Assembly (NCBI GenBank): GCA_964523675.1
Contig: CAZFZT010000074.1
Span: 1 to 17,278, forward strand
Origin: CAZFZT01 sp964523675
GTDB lineage: Bacteria > Planctomycetota > Phycisphaerae > Phycisphaerales > SM1A02
DNA length: 17,278 bases
Direction of reading: 5' to 3'
The notes below the pieces were generated by a model. The model did no database searches, was not told the DNA's origin, and was given only the letters and a program-made list of their open reading frames with translations. The translations under genes and the position numbers were made by a program. Below are positions 1 to 8,130 of this stretch, piece after piece. Positions within the stretch are counted from its first letter, which is position 1; each line of letters starts with the position of its first letter.

Positions 1-1
1 G

Positions 2-154
2 GGCTTCTGTGGACTATCCGATACGGCCGATAGAATGGTTGCACATGCGTTCTCCTTCGTCTCCGCGCTGCATCGTACCGTATTCTGCGGTGCCTTTCAA
101 GACTGCTTGAAAGCGGTGTTCAAAGCGGCCGGTAAGGCCCGTAAGTCTGCGTAA
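2..154 (+). CDS. Possible C-terminal end of an unknown gene cut by the window edge
   Basis: This frame is open from the left edge to a TAA at 152-154. The last part is basic (ending KAAGKARKSA). An internal ATG at 35 could instead start a 39-residue peptide. There are three cysteines but no recognisable motif. The spacing to the next start (65 bases) fits a real gene end, but the open stretch is too short to exclude chance. No function can be assigned. Confidence 0.3.
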   Translation, partial: GFCGLSDTADRMVAHAFSFVSALHRTVFCGAFQDCLKAVFKAAGKARKSA

Positions 155-219
155 ACCCGCACCAGTGGGCTGTATTCGACTCAATCCAGACGTGTCTTGA
201 AGAACCTTCCCGAAGAGAC

Positions 220-960
220 ATGAGCGGTGATGACCTATCCGACCTTCTGCGTGAATGGCCCTATGAACCCGGCCGAATCAACGTCCGAAAGGTGATCGGC
301 GAGTGCGGCCGGGCGAAGATTCAAGTGCGGATCGATCTCGGCATCCTTCAGTTGGAGTGGGACGGCCGTCCGGACGGCCAGCGGCCCCAGGGCTTTGCCT
401 CGTTGCTCGATTTGCAGCGTGAACGCCTTGAGCGGCATCTCCATGATCGCGGAGGTCCGGCCGGATTCGCGTTGAGCGCCAGCGAAACAGCCGCGCTGCG
501 CGAGGAGGCGGTTCAACTTTATCATCGCTATGTGGCGCTCTTCGCCCTGCGGGAGTATGGCGCGGTCATTCGGGATACGCAGCACAGTCTGGCGATCTTC
601 GATCTGTGCAGAGACTTCGCGGAAGCTGAGCAGGATCGGATGATGCTCGAGCAGTTTCGCGCACAGGTATTGACCATGCGGACGCGCAGCGAGGCCGAAT
701 TGGCCCTGGAGGCGGGTAAGCCGAAGGATGCGCTTGCAGCCATTGATCGCGGCTTGTCTGAATTGCAGTTGCTCTTAGGAGACAAACAACAGTTCGAACA
801 GGCAAACGAGGTTCAGTTGCTGCGCGGCATGCGCGATGTCCTCGTCCCAAAGTTACCCGCCAGTCAGAAGGCAGAATTGCAGGAACGGCTCAGAGCGGCA
901 CTCGACGCAGAGAACTATGAACTTGCGGCGATCCTGCGCGATGAACTGCGCCTGATGTAG
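220..960 (+). CDS. UVR-motif (UvrB/UvrC C-terminal motif) protein
   Basis: A 246-residue soluble protein with no signal peptide. The last ~31 residues carry a UVR motif: the pattern of leucines followed by ENYELAAILRDEL matches the helical hairpin that lets UvrB contact UvrC in nucleotide excision repair. The same motif occurs in proteins unrelated to excision repair. Before it, residues ~165-195 (EAGKPKDALAAIDRGLSELQ) look like a TPR-type helical repeat, and residues 1-80 show no known domain. It has none of the helicase motifs of UvrB or the GIY-YIG domain of UvrC, so it is not a truncated repair enzyme. Small UVR-motif proteins of this kind are common in Planctomycetota. The motif probably mediates protein-protein contact; the partner is unknown. 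The start is ATG preceded by a weak purine stretch (GAAGAG). Confidence 0.75.
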   Translation: MSGDDLSDLLREWPYEPGRINVRKVIGECGRAKIQVRIDLGILQLEWDGRPDGQRPQGFASLLDLQRERLERHLHDRGGPAGFALSASETAALREEAVQLYHRYVALFALREYGAVIRDTQHSLAIFDLCRDFAEAEQDRMMLEQFRAQVLTMRTRSEAELALEAGKPKDALAAIDRGLSELQLLLGDKQQFEQANEVQLLRGMRDVLVPKLPASQKAELQERLRAALDAENYELAAILRDELRLM

Positions 961-1076
961 CGTACCGCGTCTGCTCAGCACCAGAACCTCCCCGCAAGGC
1001 GGCCGCCAGTAGAGATTGAAGCGCACGCTGCGCAGATGCGGAGGTGGCGGGGTACCATGACCACAATCACGAGTGG

Positions 1077-1083
1077 AAAGGAG
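1077..1083 (+). promoter_or_regulatory. Ribosome binding site deciding the start of the serine hydrolase gene
   Basis: AAAGGAG lies 4 bases before the ATG at 1088. It favours that ATG over the in-frame GTG at 1073, because a clean signal peptide then begins at residue 1. Confidence 0.7.
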
Positions 1084-1087
1084 CGAT

Positions 1088-2764
1088 ATGCTGCGAATGA
1101 TCCAGGCCGTTCTCGCTGTAGCTTCGGTAGCGACTTCTGCAATGGCAGATGGACCTGCTGAGGACGCGCCGCACGTCGTTGGCGAAGCAGGCGAGCGCAT
1201 TGCCCGATATGTGGAGCGTGTTGCGGCGAACGGGTTCAGCGGAACCGTGCTCGCCGCCATTGACGGAAAGGTCATCGCGGCGGTCAGCACCGGCTTCGCC
1301 GACCTTGAAGGGACGACGCCGCTCACACCAGCCACGCTGTTCGAGATTGCCTCAGCATCGAAGCAGTTCACAGCTGCCGCGGTCATGCGACTCGTGCAGG
1401 ACGGCCGCCTTCGGCTTGATGATCCCATTGCAAAGCATCTACCTCAAGGCAGCATTCCCGAGAATTGCAGGGGCATCACCATCGAACACCTGCTGCGGCA
1501 CACGTCGGGCATTCCTGGCTCCAATTCGCAAGGCGGTGGCGACGACATCGAAGCAGTACTGCCGTCGTTCTTGCGCGGCGGACCGCGACACGAACCGGGT
1601 ACGCATTGGGAATATTGGAATCAGGGTTACGCGATCCTCAGTGAGATCATCAATCGCGCTTCCGGCGAGGACTTCACGGAATTCTCGAAGCGCGCGCTGT
1701 TTCGACCGGCCGAGATGAAGTCCACCTGCTTTACGGGCGACGAGTCGCCGGACGGGACCACCGTCGCAGTCGGCCGATCCAGTCGCGGCGCGCCACGGTC
1801 TGCGCTTGATCACCCATATGGCAGCTTCGGCTTCCAATACCGAGGCATGGGCGGTGTGGTGAGCAGCGCGTGGGATTTGTGGCGATGGGATCGCGCACTG
1901 CGCGCTGATGAGATTCTCAGCACGCAGTCCAAGGAGCAGTTGTTCAAGCCCGGACTGCGGAGCTACGCCCTTGGCTGGTTCGTCCGCCGAGACCGCCACG
2001 GACGTCTCGTGCAGTCGCATGGTGGTGGCGTGCGCGGCTTCATCTGCGAGATGCGCCGTTATCCCGAGCAAGATGCCTTTCTCGTCGTGCTATGCAATCG
2101 CGATGATGCCCCGCTGCGCGAGGTCGTGCAAACCGTCGAAGCGATGCTCTTTGGAGATGCTGGCGAGCCGGATGATGGGGCGGAACTCGCGAACCTGGAC
2201 GGGCGATATGAAAGCGAGCGCGGCCCGGTGCTCATCATCAAGTCGGCGGGCGGAATCTCGCGCGCGGCCATTCATTGGTCAGGCGTCGGCCGTCAGCCCG
2301 TCACAAACGCGACGCTTCTTCGGGAAGGTGAGCAGATCATCCTTGATGACGGCTCTGATCGGATTCCCATCCAAGTCTTGGGCGATGCCGGCAAGCCACC
2401 CTCCGCCATCGACATTCTCGGAGATGTTTATCACCGCGTCGTTGCAGAAGACAGACTTGAAGCCCAGGAGAAGCGCAGCGAACTGCCGATCGATCCGGGC
2501 ATGAACGTCATGATTGCGACGAAGCCCTATGAATTCAATGAACACGGCACAGCGCATCTTCCCGCGGGCGTGACATGGCGCGTCCTGCCGAGATACGTTG
2601 GTATGAGTGCGGGCGGTCAGCGCACGGTGGATGATCGCATTACGCTGGTGCTTCAGGACGCGGAGAACGGTTTCTGGCCGGTCATCGCACGGATGGATAT
2701 AGATGTGGCCGAGCGCCTTGTCGCGGAGTTGCAGAACCTGATTGAAGAGCGTACAGACCGGTGA
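1088..2764 (+). CDS. Exported serine hydrolase, beta-lactamase / class C penicillin-binding-protein family
   Basis: A 558-residue protein. Residues 1-20 form a signal peptide with an SAMA|D cleavage site, so it is exported. The serine hydrolase fold covers about residues 30-355: the SxxK motif is S89-A-S-K92, the YxN motif is Y176-W-N178, and the third motif appears as HGG at 311-313, which replaces KTG in the esterase, D-aminopeptidase and class C groups. All three catalytic motifs are intact. The C-terminal ~200 residues are an extra region, probably beta-rich, such as is found in peptidase S12/esterase-like members. The substrate cannot be read from the sequence; peptidoglycan peptides, small esters or D-amino-acid peptides are possible. 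I do not infer antibiotic resistance. It stands alone between two genes on the same strand; start chosen from the ribosome binding site and signal peptide. Confidence 0.85.
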   Translation: MLRMIQAVLAVASVATSAMADGPAEDAPHVVGEAGERIARYVERVAANGFSGTVLAAIDGKVIAAVSTGFADLEGTTPLTPATLFEIASASKQFTAAAVMRLVQDGRLRLDDPIAKHLPQGSIPENCRGITIEHLLRHTSGIPGSNSQGGGDDIEAVLPSFLRGGPRHEPGTHWEYWNQGYAILSEIINRASGEDFTEFSKRALFRPAEMKSTCFTGDESPDGTTVAVGRSSRGAPRSALDHPYGSFGFQYRGMGGVVSSAWDLWRWDRALRADEILSTQSKEQLFKPGLRSYALGWFVRRDRHGRLVQSHGGGVRGFICEMRRYPEQDAFLVVLCNRDDAPLREVVQTVEAMLFGDAGEPDDGAELANLDGRYESERGPVLIIKSAGGISRAAIHWSGVGRQPVTNATLLREGEQIILDDGSDRIPIQVLGDAGKPPSAIDILGDVYHRVVAEDRLEAQEKRSELPIDPGMNVMIATKPYEFNEHGTAHLPAGVTWRVLPRYVGMSAGGQRTVDDRITLVLQDAENGFWPVIARMDIDVAERLVAELQNLIEERTDR

Positions 2765-2813
2765 ATGGGCGTCGCCGCTGGCGGGATTTCGATGACGCAG
2801 GTACGATGCCCGC

Positions 2814-3314
2814 ATGACGACAATGGAGCCGGCAGCAACCTCGGCCGGCCGCTTCCTGATCGACCTTTCGACCATCGACCTTACCGCCGTTGCGGTGTCG
2901 GCCGAAGAGGTTGCGCGCATTAATCCGCAGGCTGGGCCGATGCGTCAACTCGATCATGTCGTCTGGCTCAAGGAGGACAGGAGCGAGAGCGTCGGCGTCA
3001 AGTTCGTGCGCGATGACGAGTTCTGGATTCCATATCACATCCCCGGCCGGCCGCTCATGCCCGGCGTGCTCATGATCGAAGCGGCTGCACAACTATGTAG
3101 CGTGACCTCGAAGAAGAAGTCGAATGAAGACCGGTTTCTCGGCTTCACACGCTGCAACAACGTCGCGTTTCGCGGCCAGGTTCTCCCCGGGGACACCCTC
3201 TACCTCATCGCAAAGGAAACATCGTTTCGACCGAGGCGATTTACTTCACTAACGCAAGGTGTCGTGAACGGAAAGCTCGTTTTCGAAGCGGAGATCACAG
3301 GAATGGTGCTGTGA
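2814..3314 (+). CDS. FabZ/FabA-like hot-dog dehydratase
   Basis: A 166-residue protein carrying the signature of (3R)-hydroxyacyl-ACP dehydratases: YHIPGRPLMPGVLMIEAAAQ at residues 74-93, with catalytic histidine H75 and glutamate E89. Known FabZ enzymes dehydrate 3-hydroxyacyl-ACP in fatty acid elongation. This one has an N-terminal extension of ~45 residues compared with FabZ (usually ~145-150 residues). No other fatty-acid gene is adjacent, so it may be a specialised hot-dog dehydratase or thioesterase-like protein rather than the housekeeping FabZ. There is no signal peptide, so it is cytoplasmic. A second in-frame ATG at 2823 is an alternative start. It lies 49 bases after the serine hydrolase gene and could be cotranscribed with it. 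Confidence 0.75.
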   Translation: MTTMEPAATSAGRFLIDLSTIDLTAVAVSAEEVARINPQAGPMRQLDHVVWLKEDRSESVGVKFVRDDEFWIPYHIPGRPLMPGVLMIEAAAQLCSVTSKKKSNEDRFLGFTRCNNVAFRGQVLPGDTLYLIAKETSFRPRRFTSLTQGVVNGKLVFEAEITGMVL

Positions 3315-3387
3315 ACCCAAGCGCAATGGGCTTCTGCGCGCTGAAAAATCACTGCTTCGATCGCCTATGTATGCATCCTGTGATCGA

Positions 3388-3819
3388 TCAGGGCTTGATG
3401 ATGATCGGCCCCGGCTGAACGATTTGCACCTTGAACGGTGTAATCACGTGAAAGGGCGAGTGCAACCCGTAGAGTGAGAACGATCGCGAGAAGCTGCCGG
3501 ATTCAAACGGCCGGTAGCGGTCAAAGCCAAAGCGATCTCTCGGGATGTATCGGCCGCGAGCATATTGACGCAGGGCTGCGGCGCCCGGTTGCGGGTCGGC
3601 GCGAGGAGTTTCCGCGGCATCGAGCACGACTGCCGGCGTGGCTGCATGAGCAGGAGCTGCAGGCGGCTGCGCAATCGCCCGCGGCTTCGGCTTGGGTGGG
3701 GGCATATCAATCACTACCTGCCCGGCGGCGCTCTGGACAGTGCCAAGTGCCAGCAGGAAGCCGCCGATCATGCTCAAAGTGGCCCGAATGGCCATCCGAT
3801 CTCTCCTGCATCGCTGCAT
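3388..3819 (-). CDS. Small exported proline-rich protein of unknown function
   Basis: A 143-residue protein. The start is placed at 3819 because AAAGGAG lies 8 bases upstream and the result is a good signal peptide: a basic n-region (QRCRRDR), a hydrophobic core (SMIGGFLLALG) and a small-residue cleavage region near QSAAG|Q, around residue 33. A second ATG at 3795 also has a GGAGA stretch and would still give a signal peptide. The mature protein begins with a proline/lysine stretch (MPPPKPKPRA) and an Ala/Pro-rich linker, then a Tyr/Arg/Phe-rich part (RGRYIPRDRFGFDRYRPFE). It matches no family I recognise. The low-complexity N-terminal half suggests a periplasmic or envelope-associated linker protein. 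It is transcribed divergently from manA, with ~60 bases between the starts. Confidence 0.6.
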   Translation of the reverse strand: MQRCRRDRMAIRATLSMIGGFLLALGTVQSAAGQVVIDMPPPKPKPRAIAQPPAAPAHAATPAVVLDAAETPRADPQPGAAALRQYARGRYIPRDRFGFDRYRPFESGSFSRSFSLYGLHSPFHVITPFKVQIVQPGPIIIKP

Positions 3820-3880
3820 AGTCGAGTCTCCTTTGTGCCGATAACACATTCTTCAGGCACGCTGCGTTCTATTCTACGCC

Positions 3881-4945
3881 ATGACGCTCTACCCCCTACT
3901 CTTCCGTCCGATTCTGAAAAGCCGCATCTGGGGCGGGCGTCGGCTGGCGGAGCTGAATAAACCGCTTGCCGCTGGCGAAGTCATCGGCGAGTCATGGGAG
4001 GTCGCCGATTTGCCACCTGAAATCGAAGGCGGTCAGTCGGTCGTTGCGAATGGGCCGCTTACAGGCAGAACATTGAACAGCGTTCTTGAGGAACATCGTC
4101 CAGCGCTGCTCGGCTCTTGTGCGGATCAACCGCGCTTTCCGCTGCTTATCAAGTACCTCGATGCTCGAGAAAATCTGTCGGTGCAGGTTCACCCCGATCG
4201 CGCCTATGTTGAGCGTCATCCGGAAGCGCACTTGAAGGATGAAGCGTGGGTGGTCATCGATCATGATCCCGGTGCTGTGATCTACCGCGGACTGCGCATC
4301 CGCCTTGATGCCAGGACGTTGCGAAAGCGAATCGAAAGCGGCGAGATTGCGAACGATCTTCATGCGATCGAGGTCAAACGAGGCCAGTGTCATTACCTGC
4401 CAAGCGGCACCATCCACGCGCTCGGCGCTGGCGTGCTTGTTGCCGAGGTTCAGACGCCCAGCGATACGACCTTCCGTCTGTTTGACTGGGGAAGGACATC
4501 GCGAGAGTTGCATATCGATGAAGCGATTGAGGTTCTCCTTGGCGAACACGCGGATACGGAGCCCGGCGACAGACAACTCGAACCATCGCCTTCCGCCGGC
4601 GATGGACTGAGAGCCATGCCTCGCCCTGAGAAGAGCAGCTCAGACCCGCAGATCGTCGTCAACAACATCTGCACCACCCCCCTTCTCGACGCAAAACATT
4701 TCTCTTTGGAGCGGATTGAAGCCACTGATGACGTATCGCTTGAGATCGTCACGTCAAACAGGCCTGAGGTCTGGATGATTCTTGAAGGCGATGTTACGGT
4801 TGAAAGCAGCGAAATCGTCGAAGGGCACAAGGGTTCGACACTGCTCCTTCCGGCGTCGATGCCACCGGCAGTTGCACAGTTGCGATCCGGATCCAGCGTG
4901 CTTCGCGTCGCCATGCCCTCGCCGACGAAGGGGTTGATTGCATGA
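3881..4945 (+). CDS. manA: Mannose-6-phosphate isomerase, class I
   Basis: A 354-residue cytoplasmic enzyme interconverting fructose 6-phosphate and mannose 6-phosphate, feeding GDP-mannose synthesis or mannose catabolism. Zinc ligands of the type I family are visible: Q102 and H104 in VQVHPD, E121 in LKDEAW, and H179 in SGTIHALGAG. The substrate-binding region around TFRLFDWGR (197-205) is present. The C-terminal ~90 residues form a second cupin-like domain with EVWMILEGDVTV. The length is near that of bacterial short class I enzymes. The start is the ATG at 3881 without an obvious Shine-Dalgarno, giving the conserved N-terminus LYPLLFRPILKSRIWGG. Its stop overlaps the start of the next gene by 4 bases (ATGA), so the two are probably translationally coupled. 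Confidence 0.93.
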   Translation: MTLYPLLFRPILKSRIWGGRRLAELNKPLAAGEVIGESWEVADLPPEIEGGQSVVANGPLTGRTLNSVLEEHRPALLGSCADQPRFPLLIKYLDARENLSVQVHPDRAYVERHPEAHLKDEAWVVIDHDPGAVIYRGLRIRLDARTLRKRIESGEIANDLHAIEVKRGQCHYLPSGTIHALGAGVLVAEVQTPSDTTFRLFDWGRTSRELHIDEAIEVLLGEHADTEPGDRQLEPSPSAGDGLRAMPRPEKSSSDPQIVVNNICTTPLLDAKHFSLERIEATDDVSLEIVTSNRPEVWMILEGDVTVESSEIVEGHKGSTLLLPASMPPAVAQLRSGSSVLRVAMPSPTKGLIA

Positions 4946-6111
4946 AGGTAGCGGCAGTGCTGGCATTGTTTTGCACGGCGCACGCGCTGGCGGGCCAGCA
5001 TCTGGTTGCGCCGGGGGATTCGTGGGATCTTGTCGCTCAACGCATTAAGCCCGGCGATGAAATCATTCTCATGCCGGGAAAACATGTCGGCGCCTCTCTG
5101 GATAACGTGCGAGGTACGCGCGACAAGCCAATCACCATCCGGGGCGTGAGCATCGAGCAACCTGCGATCATCGACTCACCCCGCGTCGGCATCCGATTAC
5201 GCGGCGCTCAACACGTGGTTATTCGTGATCTCGCCATTACAGGCGCTACGGTGTCCGGCATCACCATTGCACACGAGGTCTTCGGCCACGAGGCGCGACG
5301 CCAACCGGATCGAACGGCATCTGAAGCAGAGCCGGCGAATGAAACGCCCTGGCCGGCGCATGTCACCATTCGCAATGTCACGATCGAGCGAACCGGTCCA
5401 CATGGGCTGCGCAATGCGATCCACATTGAAGGCGTCGCTCATGTGGAAATCGATCGCGTTCGCATTCACGGATGGGGCGGATCGGCAGTGTTCATCGCGG
5501 CCTCGTCAGAAGTGCGCGTGACAAACTCAATCATGCGCGGGCGGGATGACCATGGACAGCTCAACGGTATCCATGTTCGCGAGAACAGTGAGCGCGTCCG
5601 TATCGGCGAATGCTATTTTGCAGACGCGGGTGAGGCCGCCCTCATACTTGGCTCACCTGCCAACGCTGCTGCGAATGGAAAAGCCCCACCACCACCGCGT
5701 CGCGTCATCTTTGAGCGAAATGTGGTTCGGCGCGGCGAGAGCGGCGTCGGCTTTCTGCGCGCTGAGCGGTCCATGGTTCGGAACAACGTGTTTCTGAATC
5801 CCGCACGTTTTGCATACTTCATCGCACCACCCGATCAGCTGCATCAAGTCACTTTCGGAGCAAACATTGTCACATGGGACGAGACCGCCCCGGAAGCATT
5901 GTCGTTCCTGCTTCCGCCGGCAGAGGGGGCGGGACTTGCGATCGAGCAGAACCTCTGGTGGGCACACGATCCGCCGACACCGCTGACCTCCCTTGATCAA
6001 CCGATCGGCAATCTGCGTGCTGAACAAGTCATGGATGTGGATCCCAACCTTGACAAGCAGTTTCAGCCGCAGGCACCACGGGCCCAGATCTTTGGTACGA
6101 ACGCACCGTAA
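4942..6111 (+). CDS. Exported right-handed parallel beta-helix protein
   Basis: A 389-residue protein. Residues 1-18 are a signal peptide with cleavage near HALA|G. Residues ~20-60 (VAPGDSWDLVAQRIKPGDEI) are the typical cap seen before parallel beta-helix repeats. About residues 65-330 contain repeated short strands with I/V and N/G turns (for example HVVIRDLAITGATVSGITI and HVEIDRVRIHGWGG), matching Pfam-type beta_helix/PbH1 repeats. Such proteins are usually secreted polysaccharide lyases, hydrolases or surface proteins; no catalytic residues can be assigned with confidence. The ATGA overlap with manA suggests one operon and a possible sugar-related role, which is inference only. Beta-helix proteins of this kind are frequent in Planctomycetota. 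Confidence 0.75.
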   Translation: MKVAAVLALFCTAHALAGQHLVAPGDSWDLVAQRIKPGDEIILMPGKHVGASLDNVRGTRDKPITIRGVSIEQPAIIDSPRVGIRLRGAQHVVIRDLAITGATVSGITIAHEVFGHEARRQPDRTASEAEPANETPWPAHVTIRNVTIERTGPHGLRNAIHIEGVAHVEIDRVRIHGWGGSAVFIAASSEVRVTNSIMRGRDDHGQLNGIHVRENSERVRIGECYFADAGEAALILGSPANAAANGKAPPPPRRVIFERNVVRRGESGVGFLRAERSMVRNNVFLNPARFAYFIAPPDQLHQVTFGANIVTWDETAPEALSFLLPPAEGAGLAIEQNLWWAHDPPTPLTSLDQPIGNLRAEQVMDVDPNLDKQFQPQAPRAQIFGTNAP

Positions 6112-6206
6112 GCTCCCCTGCCGGACGGCCTCGGTCGGTCTGATGACCACGGAAGCAACGAAGAGCGACTTTGATCGGATGAAGTCGCGTTTGTATCCTC
6201 AACCCA

Positions 6207-7538
6207 GTGCGTGCTCAAACCAAACGGTACCTACAGGCGACGATCGGCTGGTGCGCCCTCTACTTCGCACTCGCGCTTCTTCCGCTCGGAATCGCGATGA
6301 TCGATCCTCCGCGCAGCCGGCCATACTGGGTGGAGTTTGGCGTGGGGCTGGGGTTCGTCGGCTTCTCGCTGCTCGTCCTACAGTTTGCTCTCACGGCGCG
6401 CTTTCGGGGAATCGGCCGGCCGTTCGGAATTGACACGCTGCTTCAGTTTCATCGCCAGGCAGGACTCGTTGCCGTTGCATTCATCCTCGCGCACCCGGTC
6501 ATTCTGATCCTGGTAAGGCCTGGATATATGCGGTTCTTCGACCCTCGTGTGAACTTCGGGCGTGCGGCTGCGCTGACTCTGGTGACCGTGCTCCTCGTGC
6601 TGCTTGTCGCGACCACGCTCTGGCGTGTGCGATTTCGACTGCCCTATGAATGGTGGCGACTCCTCCATGGCATCGCAGCGCTTTTGGTTGTGTTTATTGG
6701 CCTCGCACATATGCTGCGTGTCGGTCACTATGTGGAACCGCTTTGGAAGCAAGCATTCTGGATCCTTCTCACTGGTACCTCAGTGGCTCTTCTGCTCTAT
6801 GCCCGCGTCTTCAAGCCGCTGCGTATGGGAAGAAGGCCATGGCGGATCACCAACATCCAGCCACAGCGCGACGCGTCATGGACATTGACCCTTGAGCCGG
6901 ATGCTCATCGTGGATTCATCTTCCAACCGGGGCAGTACGCATGGTTGACCGTCGGCGACACACCCTTCACGCTTCAGCAACATCCATTTTCATTCTCATC
7001 AAGTCAAGTGAGGGCGCCGCAGGAGGTCGAATTGACGATCAAGGAGTTCGGCGACTTCACTCGATCGATGAAAGATGTACGGCCGGGAACTCGCGCCTTT
7101 CTGGAAGGTCCATATGGCGCCTTCTCGTTGGAGGACGCATCACCCGGTGCTGTCTTCCTTGCAGGAGGCATCGGAATCACACCGATCATGAGCATCCTTC
7201 GGACCGCTCGGGATCGCAGCGATAAGAGGCCCTTCGTGCTCCTCTATGGCAATCCTGCTTGGGATCGCGCCACCTTTCGCGAAGAACTGGAAGACCTTGC
7301 GCAACAGATCAATTTGAAGGTGGTTCATGTCATTGAACACCCGCCGGAGGGTTGGACCGGCGAGGTCGGCCTCCTGACGGAAGAAATGATTCGGGCGCAT
7401 ATAGAGGACCGCTCGGTACAGGAGTGGCCCTTCTTCATCTGTGGCCCTCCGGCCATGATGAACGCCGTTGAGCCGGCTTTGAGGCGGCTGGGGGTGCCGA
7501 TGTCCCACATCCGCTCAGAGCGTTTCGACATCGTGTGA
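6207..7538 (+). CDS. Ferric-reductase-like membrane flavocytochrome
   Basis: A 443-residue protein starting with GTG; no in-frame ATG upstream is better. The N-terminal ~200 residues contain six probable membrane helices (near 12-32, 42-62, 85-104, 121-139, 152-170, 183-201) with the paired histidines of the ferric reductase / NADPH-oxidase transmembrane domain: H82 and H96, H154 and H168. The C-terminal part is a ferredoxin-NADP reductase module: an FAD-binding barrel with HPFSFSS at 259-265, the nucleotide motif GGIGITPIMS at 320-329 and the CGPPAMM motif at 411-417. Electrons would pass from NAD(P)H to FAD to two hemes and across the membrane to an acceptor such as ferric iron, oxygen or an unknown substrate. 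No iron transport gene is adjacent, so the acceptor is open. There is no clear ribosome binding site. Confidence 0.85.
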   Translation: MRAQTKRYLQATIGWCALYFALALLPLGIAMIDPPRSRPYWVEFGVGLGFVGFSLLVLQFALTARFRGIGRPFGIDTLLQFHRQAGLVAVAFILAHPVILILVRPGYMRFFDPRVNFGRAAALTLVTVLLVLLVATTLWRVRFRLPYEWWRLLHGIAALLVVFIGLAHMLRVGHYVEPLWKQAFWILLTGTSVALLLYARVFKPLRMGRRPWRITNIQPQRDASWTLTLEPDAHRGFIFQPGQYAWLTVGDTPFTLQQHPFSFSSSQVRAPQEVELTIKEFGDFTRSMKDVRPGTRAFLEGPYGAFSLEDASPGAVFLAGGIGITPIMSILRTARDRSDKRPFVLLYGNPAWDRATFREELEDLAQQINLKVVHVIEHPPEGWTGEVGLLTEEMIRAHIEDRSVQEWPFFICGPPAMMNAVEPALRRLGVPMSHIRSERFDIV

Positions 7539-7589
7539 ACGCTTCGCTCACTCCCCTGCCCGCTCTCCACCCTGAATTGATGCCGAGCT

Positions 7590-7603
7590 GAGAGCCGGCT
7601 CTC
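7590..7603. terminator. Perfect 14-base palindrome between the reductase gene and rpsO
   Basis: GAGAGCCGGCTCTC is a perfect palindrome 52 bases after the reductase stop codon. No T-tract follows. It could be a weak or Rho-assisted terminator, or a protein-binding site. Confidence 0.35.
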
Positions 7604-7632
7604 GGAACGGTATCCGCTCCTGCCCTAGGCAG

Positions 7633-7662
7633 TTGGACGGGCGGTCATAACCCTGATACACT
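7633..7662 (+). promoter_or_regulatory. Candidate sigma-70-type promoter for rpsO
   Basis: TTGGAC (7633-7638) and TACACT (7657-7662) are separated by 18 bases and lie about 70 bases before the rpsO start. Matches to consensus are partial; the position between the upstream palindrome and the leader hairpin supports the call. Confidence 0.4.
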
Positions 7663-7691
7663 ATCCGATTCATCGAGAAACCCTAGGCACC

Positions 7692-7709
7692 GCCGGGTCG
7701 AGGCCCGGC
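7692..7709 (+). promoter_or_regulatory. Leader hairpin just upstream of rpsO, candidate S15 autoregulatory site
   Basis: GCCGGG (7692-7697) pairs with CCCGGC (7704-7709) across a 6-base loop. It ends 19 bases before the ATG, next to the GGAAG that may serve as ribosome binding site (7716-7720). S15 is known to repress its own translation through leader structures that differ between bacterial groups, so this hairpin is a reasonable candidate for such control. This is inference; no known S15 leader class is recognised. Confidence 0.3.
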
Positions 7710-7728
7710 TACTTTGGAAGTTCATTCC

Positions 7729-7998
7729 ATGACGATCGCACCCGCAAAGAAGACCCAACTGGTCCAAGATTTTCGAAGGCACGATGGCGACAACGGCTCT
7801 CCAGAAGTCCAGATCGCGATTCTAACGACTCGCATCGCAGAACTGACTGAGCATGTCCGCACACACAAGAAGGACTATGCCTCACGTCGCGGCCTCATCA
7901 TGATGGTTGGCAAGCGAAACCGCCTTCTCAGGTACCTTGCTCGCACGAACCGCGACGCCTATCAGAACACCATCAAGCGACTGGGGCTGCGCAAATAA
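7729..7998 (+). CDS. rpsO: 30S ribosomal protein S15
   Basis: An 89-residue protein, the usual S15 length. It binds 16S rRNA in the central domain and takes part in platform assembly and bridging to the 50S subunit. Family hallmarks are present: GSPEVQIAILTTRIAELTEH around residues 23-42, HKKDYASRRGL around 46-56 and the rRNA-binding LLRYL at 66-70. The start is the ATG at 7729, giving the normal N-terminus; an upstream in-frame TTG at 7714 would add five residues and is rejected. It is followed by pnp, the conserved rpsO-pnp order, although a terminator and a candidate promoter lie between the two here. Confidence 0.97.
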   Translation: MTIAPAKKTQLVQDFRRHDGDNGSPEVQIAILTTRIAELTEHVRTHKKDYASRRGLIMMVGKRNRLLRYLARTNRDAYQNTIKRLGLRK

Positions 7999-8007
7999 AT
8001 TTGTGAC

Positions 8008-8038
8008 GCCGCGACCGCAAAGGTGGCGGCTTCTCTTT
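8008..8038 (+). terminator. Rho-independent terminator after rpsO
   Basis: A 9-bp stem with one mismatch (GCCGCGACC with GGTGGCGGC) and a GCAAA loop is followed by TTCTCTTT. It starts 10 bases after the rpsO stop codon. It would let rpsO be transcribed alone, with some read-through into pnp. Confidence 0.65.
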
Positions 8039-8041
8039 AAG

Positions 8042-8063
8042 GTCCGCAGTCTGGACTGCGGAC
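8042..8063. repeat. Near-perfect palindrome in the rpsO-pnp spacer
   Basis: Ten bases GTCCGCAGTC are repeated inverted as GACTGCGGAC with only TG between them. The rpsO-pnp spacer is 315 bases and holds this element, the terminator just before it and a candidate pnp promoter; nothing else was recognised. It may be a dispersed REP-like palindrome or an RNA-processing hairpin. PNPase mRNA leaders are RNase III targets in E. coli, so processing is possible. Confidence 0.6.
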
Positions 8064-8130
8064 GACATGTATCCACGCGGCCGGCCACCGCCGGCGGCAG
8101 TGGGCAAGCGACAGATGCTGCCTCGAAGTG

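Noticed and set aside
1088..2764. Antibiotic-resistance beta-lactamase
   Set aside because: The fold and motifs are shared with esterases and peptidases, the third motif is HGG, and a large extra C-terminal region is present; nothing specific points to resistance.
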